NCBI RefSeq assembly: GCF_014640535.1
Contig: NZ_BMHD01000002.1
Coordinates: 240,843 to 304,842, forward strand
Direction: 5' to 3'
DNA length: 64,000 nt
From: Cnuibacter physcomitrellae
GTDB taxonomy: Bacteria > Actinomycetota > Actinomycetes > Actinomycetales > Microbacteriaceae
Shown here one piece after another: positions 41,814-49,488 of this stretch. Position 1 is the stretch's first letter, and the number at the start of each line of letters is the position of its first letter. Position numbers and translations under genes: made by a program. The notes under the pieces are model-generated. The model saw nothing but the letters and a program-made list of their open reading frames with translations. It did not search any database and was not told where the DNA came from.

Positions 41814-42236
41814 TCAGTCGCGCGACGCCGGGGAGATGTTCACGAGCCAGTCGACGCCGAACCGGTCGGTGAACGACCCGAAGCTGTCGCCCCACGGGGC
41901 CTTGGCGAGCGGCTCGCCGATCGTGCCGCCCTCGGAGAGCCCTTCGTAGAGCCGCGTCAGCTCCTCCTCGTCGTCGCCGAACAGCGCGACCGAGGCGTCG
42001 TTGACCCCGCGCGCGTGCTCCATGCGGTTCGGGACGTCGGCCGCCATGAGGATCAGGCCGGACGGGAGGATCAGCTGGGCGTGCATGATCTTGTCGCCCT
42101 CGGCGGGATCATCGCTCACGCCGAACTCGGAGTAGCGGGACATCGTGAGGTCGCCGCCCGTCACCGAGTGGTAGAAGGTCACGGCCGCCTCGGCCTGGTC
42201 GCGGAAGTTGAGGTACGGGCTCAGCGTGATGGCCAT
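41814..42236 (-). CDS. VOC-family PhnB-like protein
   Basis: A 140-residue protein of the PhnB/3-demethylubiquinone-9-methyltransferase-like branch of the VOC superfamily: ITLSPYLNFRDQAEAAVTFY, the MHAQLILPSGLILMAADVP segment and APWGDSFGSFTDRFGVDWLV. GAGGAG lies 7 nt before the ATG. Function of these cytoplasmic proteins is mostly unknown; some resemble resistance or isomerase enzymes. Confidence 0.88.
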   Translation of the reverse strand: MAITLSPYLNFRDQAEAAVTFYHSVTGGDLTMSRYSEFGVSDDPAEGDKIMHAQLILPSGLILMAADVPNRMEHARGVNDASVALFGDDEEELTRLYEGLSEGGTIGEPLAKAPWGDSFGSFTDRFGVDWLVNISPASRD

Positions 42237-42342
42237 GTCGGTCTCCTCGTCGTCGATGGTGCAGCCAGAGTAGCGAGGCCGTCCGACACAGGGGAAGGTG
42301 AGCACCTGGCGGGGATGCCGGTTCGGTGCCAGCCTGGGCAGC

Positions 42343-42624
42343 ATGACCCAGACCCCGACGACGGACCCCGACCGCGACGACGGCAAGGGCCCCGGCGGCC
42401 GCATCACTCTGCTCGTGGTCGTGGCGGGCGCAGTGGGCCTGTTCGTGCTGCGGCGCCGATCCGCCGCGAAGCGCAAGCGGAAGGAACGCGACCGCGAGGC
42501 TCGGCTGCGTGCCCGCGGCTTCGACGTCGAGCGCGGCAAGAGGCTCCGCAAGGGCCTGGGTCGCGCATCCACCCAGGCCGCGCTCGCCCAGCGTCGCCTC
42601 AAGCACTCCCTCACCGGCGACTGA
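42343..42624 (+). CDS. Small basic single-pass membrane protein
   Basis: 93 residues: an acidic/Thr-rich N-terminus, one hydrophobic helix (ITLLVVVAGAVGLFVL) at about residues 19-34, then a strongly basic helical tail (RRRSAAKRKRKERDREARLR). It could anchor to the membrane with the Arg/Lys-rich part inside, contacting phospholipid or nucleic acid. No family recognised. A small two-helix gene follows 14 nt later. Confidence 0.6.
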   Translation: MTQTPTTDPDRDDGKGPGGRITLLVVVAGAVGLFVLRRRSAAKRKRKERDREARLRARGFDVERGKRLRKGLGRASTQAALAQRRLKHSLTGD

Positions 42625-42638
42625 GCCGGTCGGAACGC

Positions 42639-42842
42639 ATGGCCTCTCATCCGTCCCGCCCGCTGCGCCCGGTGGAGCTGCTCGCCCTGGCCGGCGCGAT
42701 GGCGGTGTTCACCGGTCTCGCGGTCGGCCTCGTCACCCGCGAGCCCCTTCTCGCCCTGCTGTTCGCCCTCGGGGTGGCGGTGGTGGGGGTGCTCGTGCTC
42801 GGCGTGCTCGCCCTCGTCATCGGCGAGCACCGCCGGAGCTGA
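42639..42842 (+). CDS. Small two-helix membrane protein
   Basis: 67 residues with two hydrophobic helices, VELLALAGAMAVFTGLAVGL and LLALLFALGVAVVGVLVLGV, separated by a short VTREP turn and ending in EHRRS. Conserved hypothetical small membrane proteins of this shape are common in actinobacteria. The ribosome-binding site is weak (GGAAC). It follows the basic membrane protein by 14 nt, and the two probably share an mRNA. No function can be assigned. Confidence 0.6.
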   Translation: MASHPSRPLRPVELLALAGAMAVFTGLAVGLVTREPLLALLFALGVAVVGVLVLGVLALVIGEHRRS

Positions 42843-42860
42843 CCCGCCACCGCCGTCCCC

Positions 42861-43541
42861 TCAGTACGCGATCCGCCCGGTGCGGTCGTGGAACTCGCCC
42901 GTCGGACCATCCGGCGCGACCATCGCGAGCGCGACCGTCGCATCCGTGCCCTCCGTGACCGTCTGATGACCGCTGTGCCCGTTGAAATCGGTGGCGGTGT
43001 AGCCGGGATCGCTCGCGTTCACGCGGAAGGTCGGCAGGTTCTTCGCGTACTGCACGGTGAGCGCGACCACCGCCGCCTTGGACGCGGCGTAGGGCACCGA
43101 GAGCACCGGGCGCTCGTCGCGGCCCTCGCCCAGGAGGAAGCGGGGCCAGCCGACACCCGAGGCGACGTTGACGACCACCGGATGCGTCGACTCCCGCAGC
43201 AGAGAAAGCGCGGCCTGGGTGACCCTGACGATCCCGACCACGTTCGTGTCGAGGACGGTCTGCATGGCCGTCGCGTCCAGGTCGTCGACGGTGAAGGAGT
43301 GGCCGAGGACGCCCGCGTTGTTGATCAGCACGTCCAGTGCGGGGATGTCCCTCATCGCCGCGTCGACGCTGTCCTGATCGGTCACGTCGAGCTGCAGCAC
43401 GCGAGCGCCGAGCTCTCGGACGGCCTCTCCCGCGGCCGGATCGCGCATCCCGGCATAGACGGTGTGGCCGGCCTCGATGAGGCGGCGGGCGGTCTCGAGC
43501 CCCAGGCTCCGGTTGGCTCCGGTGATGAGTGTGTTCGTCAT
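42861..43541 (-). CDS. Short-chain dehydrogenase/reductase (SDR)
   Basis: A 226-residue NAD(P)-dependent SDR: TLITGANRSLGLETARRLIE is the glycine-rich nucleotide motif, VLINNAGVLGH the NNAG motif, and PYAASKAAVVAL the catalytic YxxxK. RDPAAGEAVRELGARVLQLD is typical of classical SDRs. Substrate unknown. It is divergent from an XRE regulator gene over 101 bp containing a perfect 12-bp palindrome, so it is likely controlled by that regulator. Confidence 0.92.
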   Translation of the reverse strand: MTNTLITGANRSLGLETARRLIEAGHTVYAGMRDPAAGEAVRELGARVLQLDVTDQDSVDAAMRDIPALDVLINNAGVLGHSFTVDDLDATAMQTVLDTNVVGIVRVTQAALSLLRESTHPVVVNVASGVGWPRFLLGEGRDERPVLSVPYAASKAAVVALTVQYAKNLPTFRVNASDPGYTATDFNGHSGHQTVTEGTDATVALAMVAPDGPTGEFHDRTGRIAY

Positions 43542-43588
43542 GCTCCGATGCTGCGCCGCGGCGGCTCCCGCACCCAGGCCCCGGTCGA

Positions 43589-43600
43589 CGGTGGGACCAC
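43589..43600. promoter_or_regulatory. Palindrome in SDR/XRE divergent region
   Basis: GGTGGGACCACC, a perfect pairing of GGTGG with CCACC around GA, lies midway between the divergent starts and is a candidate operator for the adjacent XRE regulator. Confidence 0.4.
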
Positions 43601-43642
43601 CGGTACCAGGATGATGACGGAGGCGCGGGGCAGGATGGGGGC

Positions 43643-44497
43643 ATGGAGGAGTTCGCGAGCGTGCTGCGGGCCTGGCGCGACCGCGTCGACCCGGTCGAGG
43701 TGGGGCTTCCCGCGGGCGGCGTCCGACGCGCGCCGGGACTGCGGCGGGAGGAGCTGGCCGCGCTGGCCGGCGTGAGCGTCGACTACGTGGTGCGGCTCGA
43801 GCAGGGGCGATCCACGCATCCGTCACCGCAGCTGCTCGGCGCGCTCGCGAACGCCCTGCGGTTGAGCGACGAGGAACGCGACCATCTCCATCGGGTCGCC
43901 GGCGTCGCCCCTCCCCCGGCCACGGTCGTCCCGCGGCACGTCGCGCCGGGCGTCCAGCGCCTGATCGACCGGCTCGGCGACGTCCCGCTCGCCGTCTTCA
44001 CCGCGACCTGGGACATCCTGCTCTGGAACGGTCTCTGGGCGGCTCTCACCGGCGACCCGAGCGGCCGCCACGGCCTCGACGCGAACCTGGTCTGGCGTCA
44101 CTTCACGGCCGGGCATCCGGGCACCGAGTTCGACGACCGCCACGAGGAGGAGTTCTCCGCCGACCTCGTCGCCGACCTGCGCGCGGCGCTGGGCAGGTAT
44201 CCGGCCGACGCCGCGCTCGCCGACCTCGTCGCCAGGCTGCGGGCGGCCTCCCCCGACTTCGCCGAGCGCTGGTCGACCGCCCGCATCGCCGAGCACCGGT
44301 CGAGTCGGAAGACGATGACCGACACCCCGGTCGGCCGGATCACGCTCGACTGCGACGTCCTCACCGTCCCGGGCAGCGACCTCAGGATCGTGGTCTACAC
44401 GGCCGTTCCCGGCTCGGAGGACGCGTCACGGCTCGACCTCCTGCGGGTCACCGGCCTCCAGCGGCTGCACGCGACCGCAGTGGAGCAGGCGGGCTGA
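43643..44497 (+). CDS. XRE-family regulator with MmyB-like ligand domain
   Basis: A 284-residue regulator. The N-terminal helix-turn-helix includes LRREELAALAGVSVDYVVRL and EQGRSTHPSPQLLGALANAL. The C-terminal MmyB-like PAS-type domain has FTATWDILLWNGLWAALTG and the usual acidic-aromatic core; relatives bind fatty acids or small hydrophobic ligands. It is divergent from the SDR gene, a very common arrangement in actinobacteria in which the regulator represses the reductase. The stop lies 22 bp from the convergent antiporter stop. Confidence 0.9.
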   Translation: MEEFASVLRAWRDRVDPVEVGLPAGGVRRAPGLRREELAALAGVSVDYVVRLEQGRSTHPSPQLLGALANALRLSDEERDHLHRVAGVAPPPATVVPRHVAPGVQRLIDRLGDVPLAVFTATWDILLWNGLWAALTGDPSGRHGLDANLVWRHFTAGHPGTEFDDRHEEEFSADLVADLRAALGRYPADAALADLVARLRAASPDFAERWSTARIAEHRSSRKTMTDTPVGRITLDCDVLTVPGSDLRIVVYTAVPGSEDASRLDLLRVTGLQRLHATAVEQAG

Positions 44498-44519
44498 CGA
44501 TCGCTCCGCCGACCGTCGC

Positions 44520-46187
44520 TCACTCGGCCATGGAGGCGCGCATCTCGAGCGCGATCTGCGACGCGTCGAGGTTGGCCAGGGCGTTCTCCAGCACGTCCGC
44601 GTCGAAGGTGCCGTTGTCGCGGGCGTCGAGGAGTGCGGCGCGCTGGGCGGCGATCACCGCGAGCTGATACTGCTTCGCCCGCTCGAACGACTCGGGTGTG
44701 CGCTGCCCGTCGACGGTCGGCGCCTGGATCGTCTCGCCGCTCGTGCGCATCAGCTCGAACAGGCGCGAGCGCTCCTCGTCCGCCTGCTCGGCGACCGCGT
44801 CGGCATCCACCGGGGGCGAGATCCGCTTCAGCAGCGGCCCGATCGTCCCACCCTGCACGAGCAGCGACAGCACGGCTACCGCGAACGCGACGAGGATCAG
44901 CACGGGCCGCTGCGGGGTGCCCTCGGGAAGGGTCTGCGCCGCCGCCACGGTGACCGCGCCGCGCATGCCCGCCCAGACCACCGCGGTCCCCTCACGCCAG
45001 CCCAACGGCGCCCGGAGGAAGTACTCGACGTCCGCGACCACCTGGGTCACGCGCGAGACGAAGCGCTGGATGTCGCGATCGGAACGGGGCCGGCGGCGGC
45101 GGTTCACCTCCGCGAACGTCTCCTCCGCCCCCTCCGGCGAGGAGATGCGCTCCTGCATGCCCTGCACGCGGTCCTTCACCCGTGCCAGTCGCCTCGATCG
45201 CCACGCCAGGACGGCGAGGAGCGGCCCGACGTAGGCGGCCCGCACCAGCAGCGTGATCACCAGGGCGCCGGCGGCGATGAGGACCGCGAGGCCGATGCCC
45301 GCGTGCTCGCGCTCGACGTCGGCGAGGATCGACGTGATCTGGATGCCCATCGTGAGGAAGACCGCGCCCTCCAGCACGAGCTCGACCGTGCGCCAGTTCT
45401 GCGAGTCCGAGAGCCGGGTCTGCGGGGTGAGGTCGCGCGGGGCACGGATGCCGGTGACGATGCCCGCCACGACCGCCGCCACCAGACCGGAGGCGCCGAG
45501 CACCTCCGCGGGGATCGACGCGACGAAGGGGAGGGTGAACGACAGCACGGTGTTGACCGTGGGGTTCGAGATCCGCCTCCGGAGAAGGAGGCCGAGCAGC
45601 GCCGCGAGCCAGCCGATGACGACCGCGACGACCACCGAGTACGCGAAGGTGCCGACCGTTCCCCAGAAGGAGAAGGCGGCCGCCGTGGCGACGATCGCGG
45701 TGCGCAGGAGCACCAGAGCGGTCGCGTCGTTGAGCAGGCTCTCCCCGTCGAGGATCGCCACGACGCGCTTGGAGACCGACGTGCGCTTGATGATGGAGGT
45801 GGCGACCGCATCCGTCGGGCTGATGATCGCCCCCAGCGCGACGCCCCAGGCGAACCCCAGATCGGGGATGACGACCATGAAGAACAGCCCCAGCGCGAGC
45901 GAGGTGACGACCACGAGCACCACCGACAGCCCGCCGATGGCGCCGAACTCCCGCCGGAAGTTCATCGCGGGCATGGAGACCGCCGACGAGTAGAGCAGGG
46001 GTGGCAGCACTCCCGCGAGGATCCACTCCGGCTCGATCTCGACCGAGGCGAACACCGGGAGGAAGCTGGCGCCGACACCCGCGAGGACGAGGACGAGGGG
46101 TGCGGCGACACCCAGCTTCGGCCCCACGAGGGTCGCGAACGCGATCACCACGAGGGCGAGCACCAGGATGACGAGCGTCTCGGTCAT
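44520..46187 (-). CDS. CPA1-family Na+/H+ antiporter (second copy)
   Basis: A 555-residue exchanger, clearly homologous to that at 5243-6850: LGAIISPTDAVATSIIKR, DGESLLNDATALVLLRTA, then a long cytoplasmic C-terminal part with a charged loop (QERISSPEGAEETFAEVNRR) and EGTAVVWAGMRGAVTVAAA. The first helices (ETLVILVLALVVIAFATLVG) differ. TAGGCT lies 6 nt before the ATG, predicting a leaderless mRNA. It exports Na+ or K+ for pH and salt homeostasis. Confidence 0.92.
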   Translation of the reverse strand: MTETLVILVLALVVIAFATLVGPKLGVAAPLVLVLAGVGASFLPVFASVEIEPEWILAGVLPPLLYSSAVSMPAMNFRREFGAIGGLSVVLVVVTSLALGLFFMVVIPDLGFAWGVALGAIISPTDAVATSIIKRTSVSKRVVAILDGESLLNDATALVLLRTAIVATAAAFSFWGTVGTFAYSVVVAVVIGWLAALLGLLLRRRISNPTVNTVLSFTLPFVASIPAEVLGASGLVAAVVAGIVTGIRAPRDLTPQTRLSDSQNWRTVELVLEGAVFLTMGIQITSILADVEREHAGIGLAVLIAAGALVITLLVRAAYVGPLLAVLAWRSRRLARVKDRVQGMQERISSPEGAEETFAEVNRRRRPRSDRDIQRFVSRVTQVVADVEYFLRAPLGWREGTAVVWAGMRGAVTVAAAQTLPEGTPQRPVLILVAFAVAVLSLLVQGGTIGPLLKRISPPVDADAVAEQADEERSRLFELMRTSGETIQAPTVDGQRTPESFERAKQYQLAVIAAQRAALLDARDNGTFDADVLENALANLDASQIALEMRASMAE

Positions 46188-46193
46188 GCGCCC

Positions 46194-46242
46194 AGCCTAA
46201 TCCACTTCGAGGGTTGACAGTTTGATATCTAACTGTCATAGT
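46194..46242. promoter_or_regulatory. Divergent promoters of antiporter and marR, with operator
   Basis: Minus strand: TAGGCT (46194-46199) 6 nt before the antiporter ATG. Plus strand: TTGACA (46214-46219), exactly 17 nt, CATAGT (46237-46242), then 7 nt to the marR ATG. GACAGTT (46216-46222) and AACTGTC (46231-46237) form a perfect inverted repeat with an 8-nt spacer across the marR promoter; it is an evident autoregulatory operator. Confidence 0.8.
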
Positions 46243-46249
46243 TCTGATC

Positions 46250-46684
46250 ATGGAGTTCATCGAGAGCACGCTCGGCCTCATGCGCTGGGTGGGCTTCGCC
46301 CAGTTCAAGGCCGCCGAGGAGTGGAACCGCGAGCGCGGCCTCACCCCGGAGCAGGGCCGGACGCTCGGGTGGCTCGCCGAGAACCCCGGTGCGATGCAGC
46401 GAGACATCGCACGCATGAGCCGCACGAGCGCGGCCAGCGTCTCGAGCCTTCTGCAGGGACTCGAGAAGCGCGGTCTCGTCGAGCGGCGCAGCGAGAACGG
46501 CGACGATCGGGCCAAGCGCGTCTACGCGACGCCCGAGGCCGTCGCCCTCGTCGCGGGCGCCCGTGAGGCGATGCTCGGCATGGAGGACGACATCCTGTCG
46601 CCCCTCGACCCCGCCGAGCGGGCCACCCTGCACGGCCTGCTCAGGAAGGTGACGGACGAGCTTCCGCCACTGCCGGAGCGCTGA
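46250..46684 (+). CDS. MarR-family transcriptional regulator
   Basis: A 144-residue winged-helix regulator: GLTPEQGRTLGWLAENPGAM, IARMSRTSAASVSSLLQGLE as recognition helix, KRGLVERRSENGDDRAKRVY as wing. The MATE transporter gene starts 211 bp downstream, so the regulator probably governs that efflux pump and itself. Its leaderless promoter is overlapped by the palindrome, consistent with negative autoregulation relieved by a ligand. Length is normal for the family. Confidence 0.93.
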   Translation: MEFIESTLGLMRWVGFAQFKAAEEWNRERGLTPEQGRTLGWLAENPGAMQRDIARMSRTSAASVSSLLQGLEKRGLVERRSENGDDRAKRVYATPEAVALVAGAREAMLGMEDDILSPLDPAERATLHGLLRKVTDELPPLPER

Positions 46685-46895
46685 CCCTCCCCCTCACTCC
46701 CTACTCCCCCGGGTGACGGACCTCGTCACCCTCTCCTCGCTCGCTCGCTCCGCGATGCGTCGCGTCCGCACTCGTGCGCGCCGACTCTCCGCGGCGCGCT
46801 CTCCCGCCGCGCCCCGGCTCCTCGCCGCCGCGCGCTCCCCCCACGCTTCGGCGACCCGCCGTCGCGCGATCCGTCACGCCCGAAAGGAGCACCTC

Positions 46896-48365
46896 ATGAC
46901 GATCCAGCATGAACCCCTCACCCCGAACGCCTCGCCCGCCTCGAACGACTCCCCCGCCCGCGGCACCGACCGCTGGTACCTCTCCTCCGCTCCCGTCTGG
47001 CGTGCTCTCGTCCACCTCGCGGTGCCGATGGCGGCCGGTGTGAGCGTCGGGGCCGTCTACAACATCATCAACGCGGGCTTCGTCGGCTCGCTCCACGACA
47101 GCGCCCTCCTCGCGGCGATCACCTTCGGCCTCCCCCTCCTCGGGCTGGTGATGGCGGTCGGCGGCGTCTTCGGCGTGGGCGGCGGCGCCTTGGTGTCGCG
47201 CCTGCTCGGCGCGGCCGAGCACGACCCCGCGAAGACGGCGGACATCAAGCGCGTGTCCTCGTTCGCTCTCTGGGGCTCCGTGGTCACGGGCGTCGTGGTG
47301 GGAGGCCTGGGCCTTCTGCTCCTCGACCCGCTCGTCCGCCTCCTCGGCGCGGATGCCGCCTCGGCTCCGGCGACGAGCGCGTATGTGGCGGTCATGCTCG
47401 CCTTCGTCCCCGTGCTCGCCGCGATGTTCTGCCTCGAGCAGCTCGTCCGCGCCCAGGGTGCGGCGAAGCAGTCGATGATCGGCCTGATCGCCTCGACCGT
47501 GGGCAACCTGGTGTTCGACGTGCTGTTCATCCTCGTGCTCGGCTGGGGCGTCGCCGGAGCGGCGCTGGCCGTCGGGCTCGCGAACCTCCTCGCCGTGGGC
47601 TACTACGCGTGGTTCCTCCAGCGCCGCAGCGAGCACATGAGCCTCGCCCCGCGGTGGTTCACGCTCTCACCCGCCATCCTCAAGCCGGTGTTCGGCGTGG
47701 GTGTGGGTGAGCTGCTGCAGTCGTCGTTCCTCATCGTCACCGCGCTCGTGATGAACAACCTCGCGATCGCCTACGGCGACGGCACCCTGGCCGCGATGGG
47801 CGTGGGGCTCCGCATCGCCCAGCTCCCGGAGTTTCTCGTGATGGGTGTCACCATCGGCATCCTGCCCCTGCTGGCCTACTCGTTCGGCAAGGGCGATCGG
47901 ATGCGCCTGAACGCCTCTCTGCGTGCCGCCGCACTCGCGATCGGGGCGATCGTGCTGGTGTTCTCCGGCACGGTGTTCCTCTTCCGGGAGCAGGTGTTCG
48001 GGCTGTTCTCCTCCGATTCCTCCGTGATCGCGGTGGGCGTCCTCATCCTCACCGCCCAGCTCGTGGCGACGGTCGTCAACGGGTTCACCGGCCTGTTCAC
48101 GACCCTCTTCCAGGCGGCGGGACGCTCGGTGGCCGCGATCACGATGTCGATGGCCCAGGGTGTGCTGTTCATCCCGATCGTCGTCGTCGCGAACCTCTGG
48201 TTCGGCCTGCCGGGGCTCATCTGGGCGATGACGATCACCGAGGTCGTCGTCTTCGCCACCGGCGTCGTGCTCTACCTGGCCACCCGTCGCGGTCTCGCTC
48301 GCGACCTCGCTGCGGGGACCCCCGCCCGCGCCGAGGCCGCACTCGAGGCCGCGCCCGCCGCCTGA
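46896..48365 (+). CDS. MATE-family multidrug efflux transporter
   Basis: A 489-residue protein with 12 hydrophobic segments and the MATE duplication: LVHLAVPMAAGVSVGAVYNI in the first half and SFLIVTALVMNNLAIAYGDG at the second. The ATG at 46896 has AAAGGAG 7 nt upstream. MATE proteins export cationic drugs or small metabolites against Na+ or H+. The adjacent MarR regulator probably controls it. The 211-bp gap before it is G/C-rich and holds no evident gene. Confidence 0.92.
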   Translation: MTIQHEPLTPNASPASNDSPARGTDRWYLSSAPVWRALVHLAVPMAAGVSVGAVYNIINAGFVGSLHDSALLAAITFGLPLLGLVMAVGGVFGVGGGALVSRLLGAAEHDPAKTADIKRVSSFALWGSVVTGVVVGGLGLLLLDPLVRLLGADAASAPATSAYVAVMLAFVPVLAAMFCLEQLVRAQGAAKQSMIGLIASTVGNLVFDVLFILVLGWGVAGAALAVGLANLLAVGYYAWFLQRRSEHMSLAPRWFTLSPAILKPVFGVGVGELLQSSFLIVTALVMNNLAIAYGDGTLAAMGVGLRIAQLPEFLVMGVTIGILPLLAYSFGKGDRMRLNASLRAAALAIGAIVLVFSGTVFLFREQVFGLFSSDSSVIAVGVLILTAQLVATVVNGFTGLFTTLFQAAGRSVAAITMSMAQGVLFIPIVVVANLWFGLPGLIWAMTITEVVVFATGVVLYLATRRGLARDLAAGTPARAEAALEAAPAA

Positions 48366-48390
48366 GCGCCCGAAGTGTGAGCACCGAACG

Positions 48391-48431
48391 CCGGAGCGGC
48401 GCATCCCTCGCCAGGGGATGCGCCGCTCCGG
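48391..48431. terminator. Perfect 17-bp bidirectional hairpin
   Basis: CCGGAGCGGCGCATCCC (48391-48407) pairs perfectly with GGGATGCGCCGCTCCGG (48415-48431), with a 7-nt loop. It lies between the convergent MATE and alpha/beta-hydrolase genes. Confidence 0.85.
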
Positions 48432-48449
48432 TTCGTGGGTGGTCCGGTC

Positions 48450-49286
48450 CTAGGCCTGGATGAAGGCGAGGAGGTCGGGGTTCAGGACATCGGCGTGGGT
48501 GGTGAGCATGCCGTGCGGGTAGCCCTCGTAGATCTTCAACGTCGAGTTCTGCAGCAGCTCATGCTGCTTCAGCGACGCGTCCTTGTACGGCACGATCTGG
48601 TCATCATCACCCTGCGTCACCAGCACCGGCACACTGATCGCCTTCAGATCCTCGGTCTGATCCGTCTCCGAGAACGCCTTGATGCCCTCGTAGTGCGCCA
48701 ACGCACTCCCGGTCATGCCCTGACGCCACCAGTTGTCGATCACCGGCACCGACACCTCCGCACCCTCCCGGTTGAACCCGTAGAACGGACCCGCCGCGAC
48801 ATCACGGAAGAACTGCGCCCGGTTCGCCGCCAACGCGCTCCGGAACCCGTCGAACACCGAGATCGGGGTACCCTCCGGATTCGCATCGGTCTGCACCATC
48901 AGCGGCGGCACCGACGCCACCAGCACCGCCTTCGCCACCCGACCCTGCGGCTCCCCGTACTTCGCCACATACCGGGCGACCTGACCGCCACCGGTGGAGT
49001 GACCGATGTGGATCGCGTTCGTCAGGTCCAGATGCTGCACGACCGCGTCCGCGTCACTGGCGTAGTGGTCCATGTCATGCCCGGTGTCGATCTGCGACGA
49101 CCGGCCATGCCCACGACGATCGCTGGCGACCACACGGTACCCGTGCTGCAGGAAGAACAGCATCTGCGCATCCCAGTCATCCGACGACAACGGCCAACCA
49201 TGATGGAACATGATCGGCTGGGCATCCTTCGGACCCCAGTCCTTGTAGAAGATCTCAGCGCCGTCCTCGGTGGTGACGAAACCCAT
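48450..49286 (-). CDS. Alpha/beta hydrolase, non-heme chloroperoxidase/arylesterase type
   Basis: A 278-residue alpha/beta hydrolase. The nucleophile elbow is GHSTGGG, the acid lies in VTQGDDDQIVPYKD and the base in YEGYPHGM. MFHHGWPLSSDDWDAQMLFF and RVVASDRRGHGRSSQ are typical of bacterial cofactor-free haloperoxidase/esterase proteins. The ATG at 49286 follows AAGGGA. The catalysed reaction is probably ester or perhydrolytic cleavage. Very high similarity across bacteria and slightly different codon choice suggest the gene may have been exchanged. Confidence 0.9.
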   Translation of the reverse strand: MGFVTTEDGAEIFYKDWGPKDAQPIMFHHGWPLSSDDWDAQMLFFLQHGYRVVASDRRGHGRSSQIDTGHDMDHYASDADAVVQHLDLTNAIHIGHSTGGGQVARYVAKYGEPQGRVAKAVLVASVPPLMVQTDANPEGTPISVFDGFRSALAANRAQFFRDVAAGPFYGFNREGAEVSVPVIDNWWRQGMTGSALAHYEGIKAFSETDQTEDLKAISVPVLVTQGDDDQIVPYKDASLKQHELLQNSTLKIYEGYPHGMLTTHADVLNPDLLAFIQA

Positions 49287-49488
49287 GTCGATCATCCCTT
49301 CGTCTCGCGCCCCGCCGCGCTCCCGGCGGCCGTCGGGCCCTGACCCCCGCGAACCCACGGAGAGTGAGACCACAGTAGCGCTCGCGTCAACCCCGGACGG
49401 GGGCCGTTCGCTGAACGTCACGCGACGGTTCGCTCTGGGTATCGTGAGACCGCGGTCACCCCTGCCCCGGTCGAGCCGGTCGAGCCGG

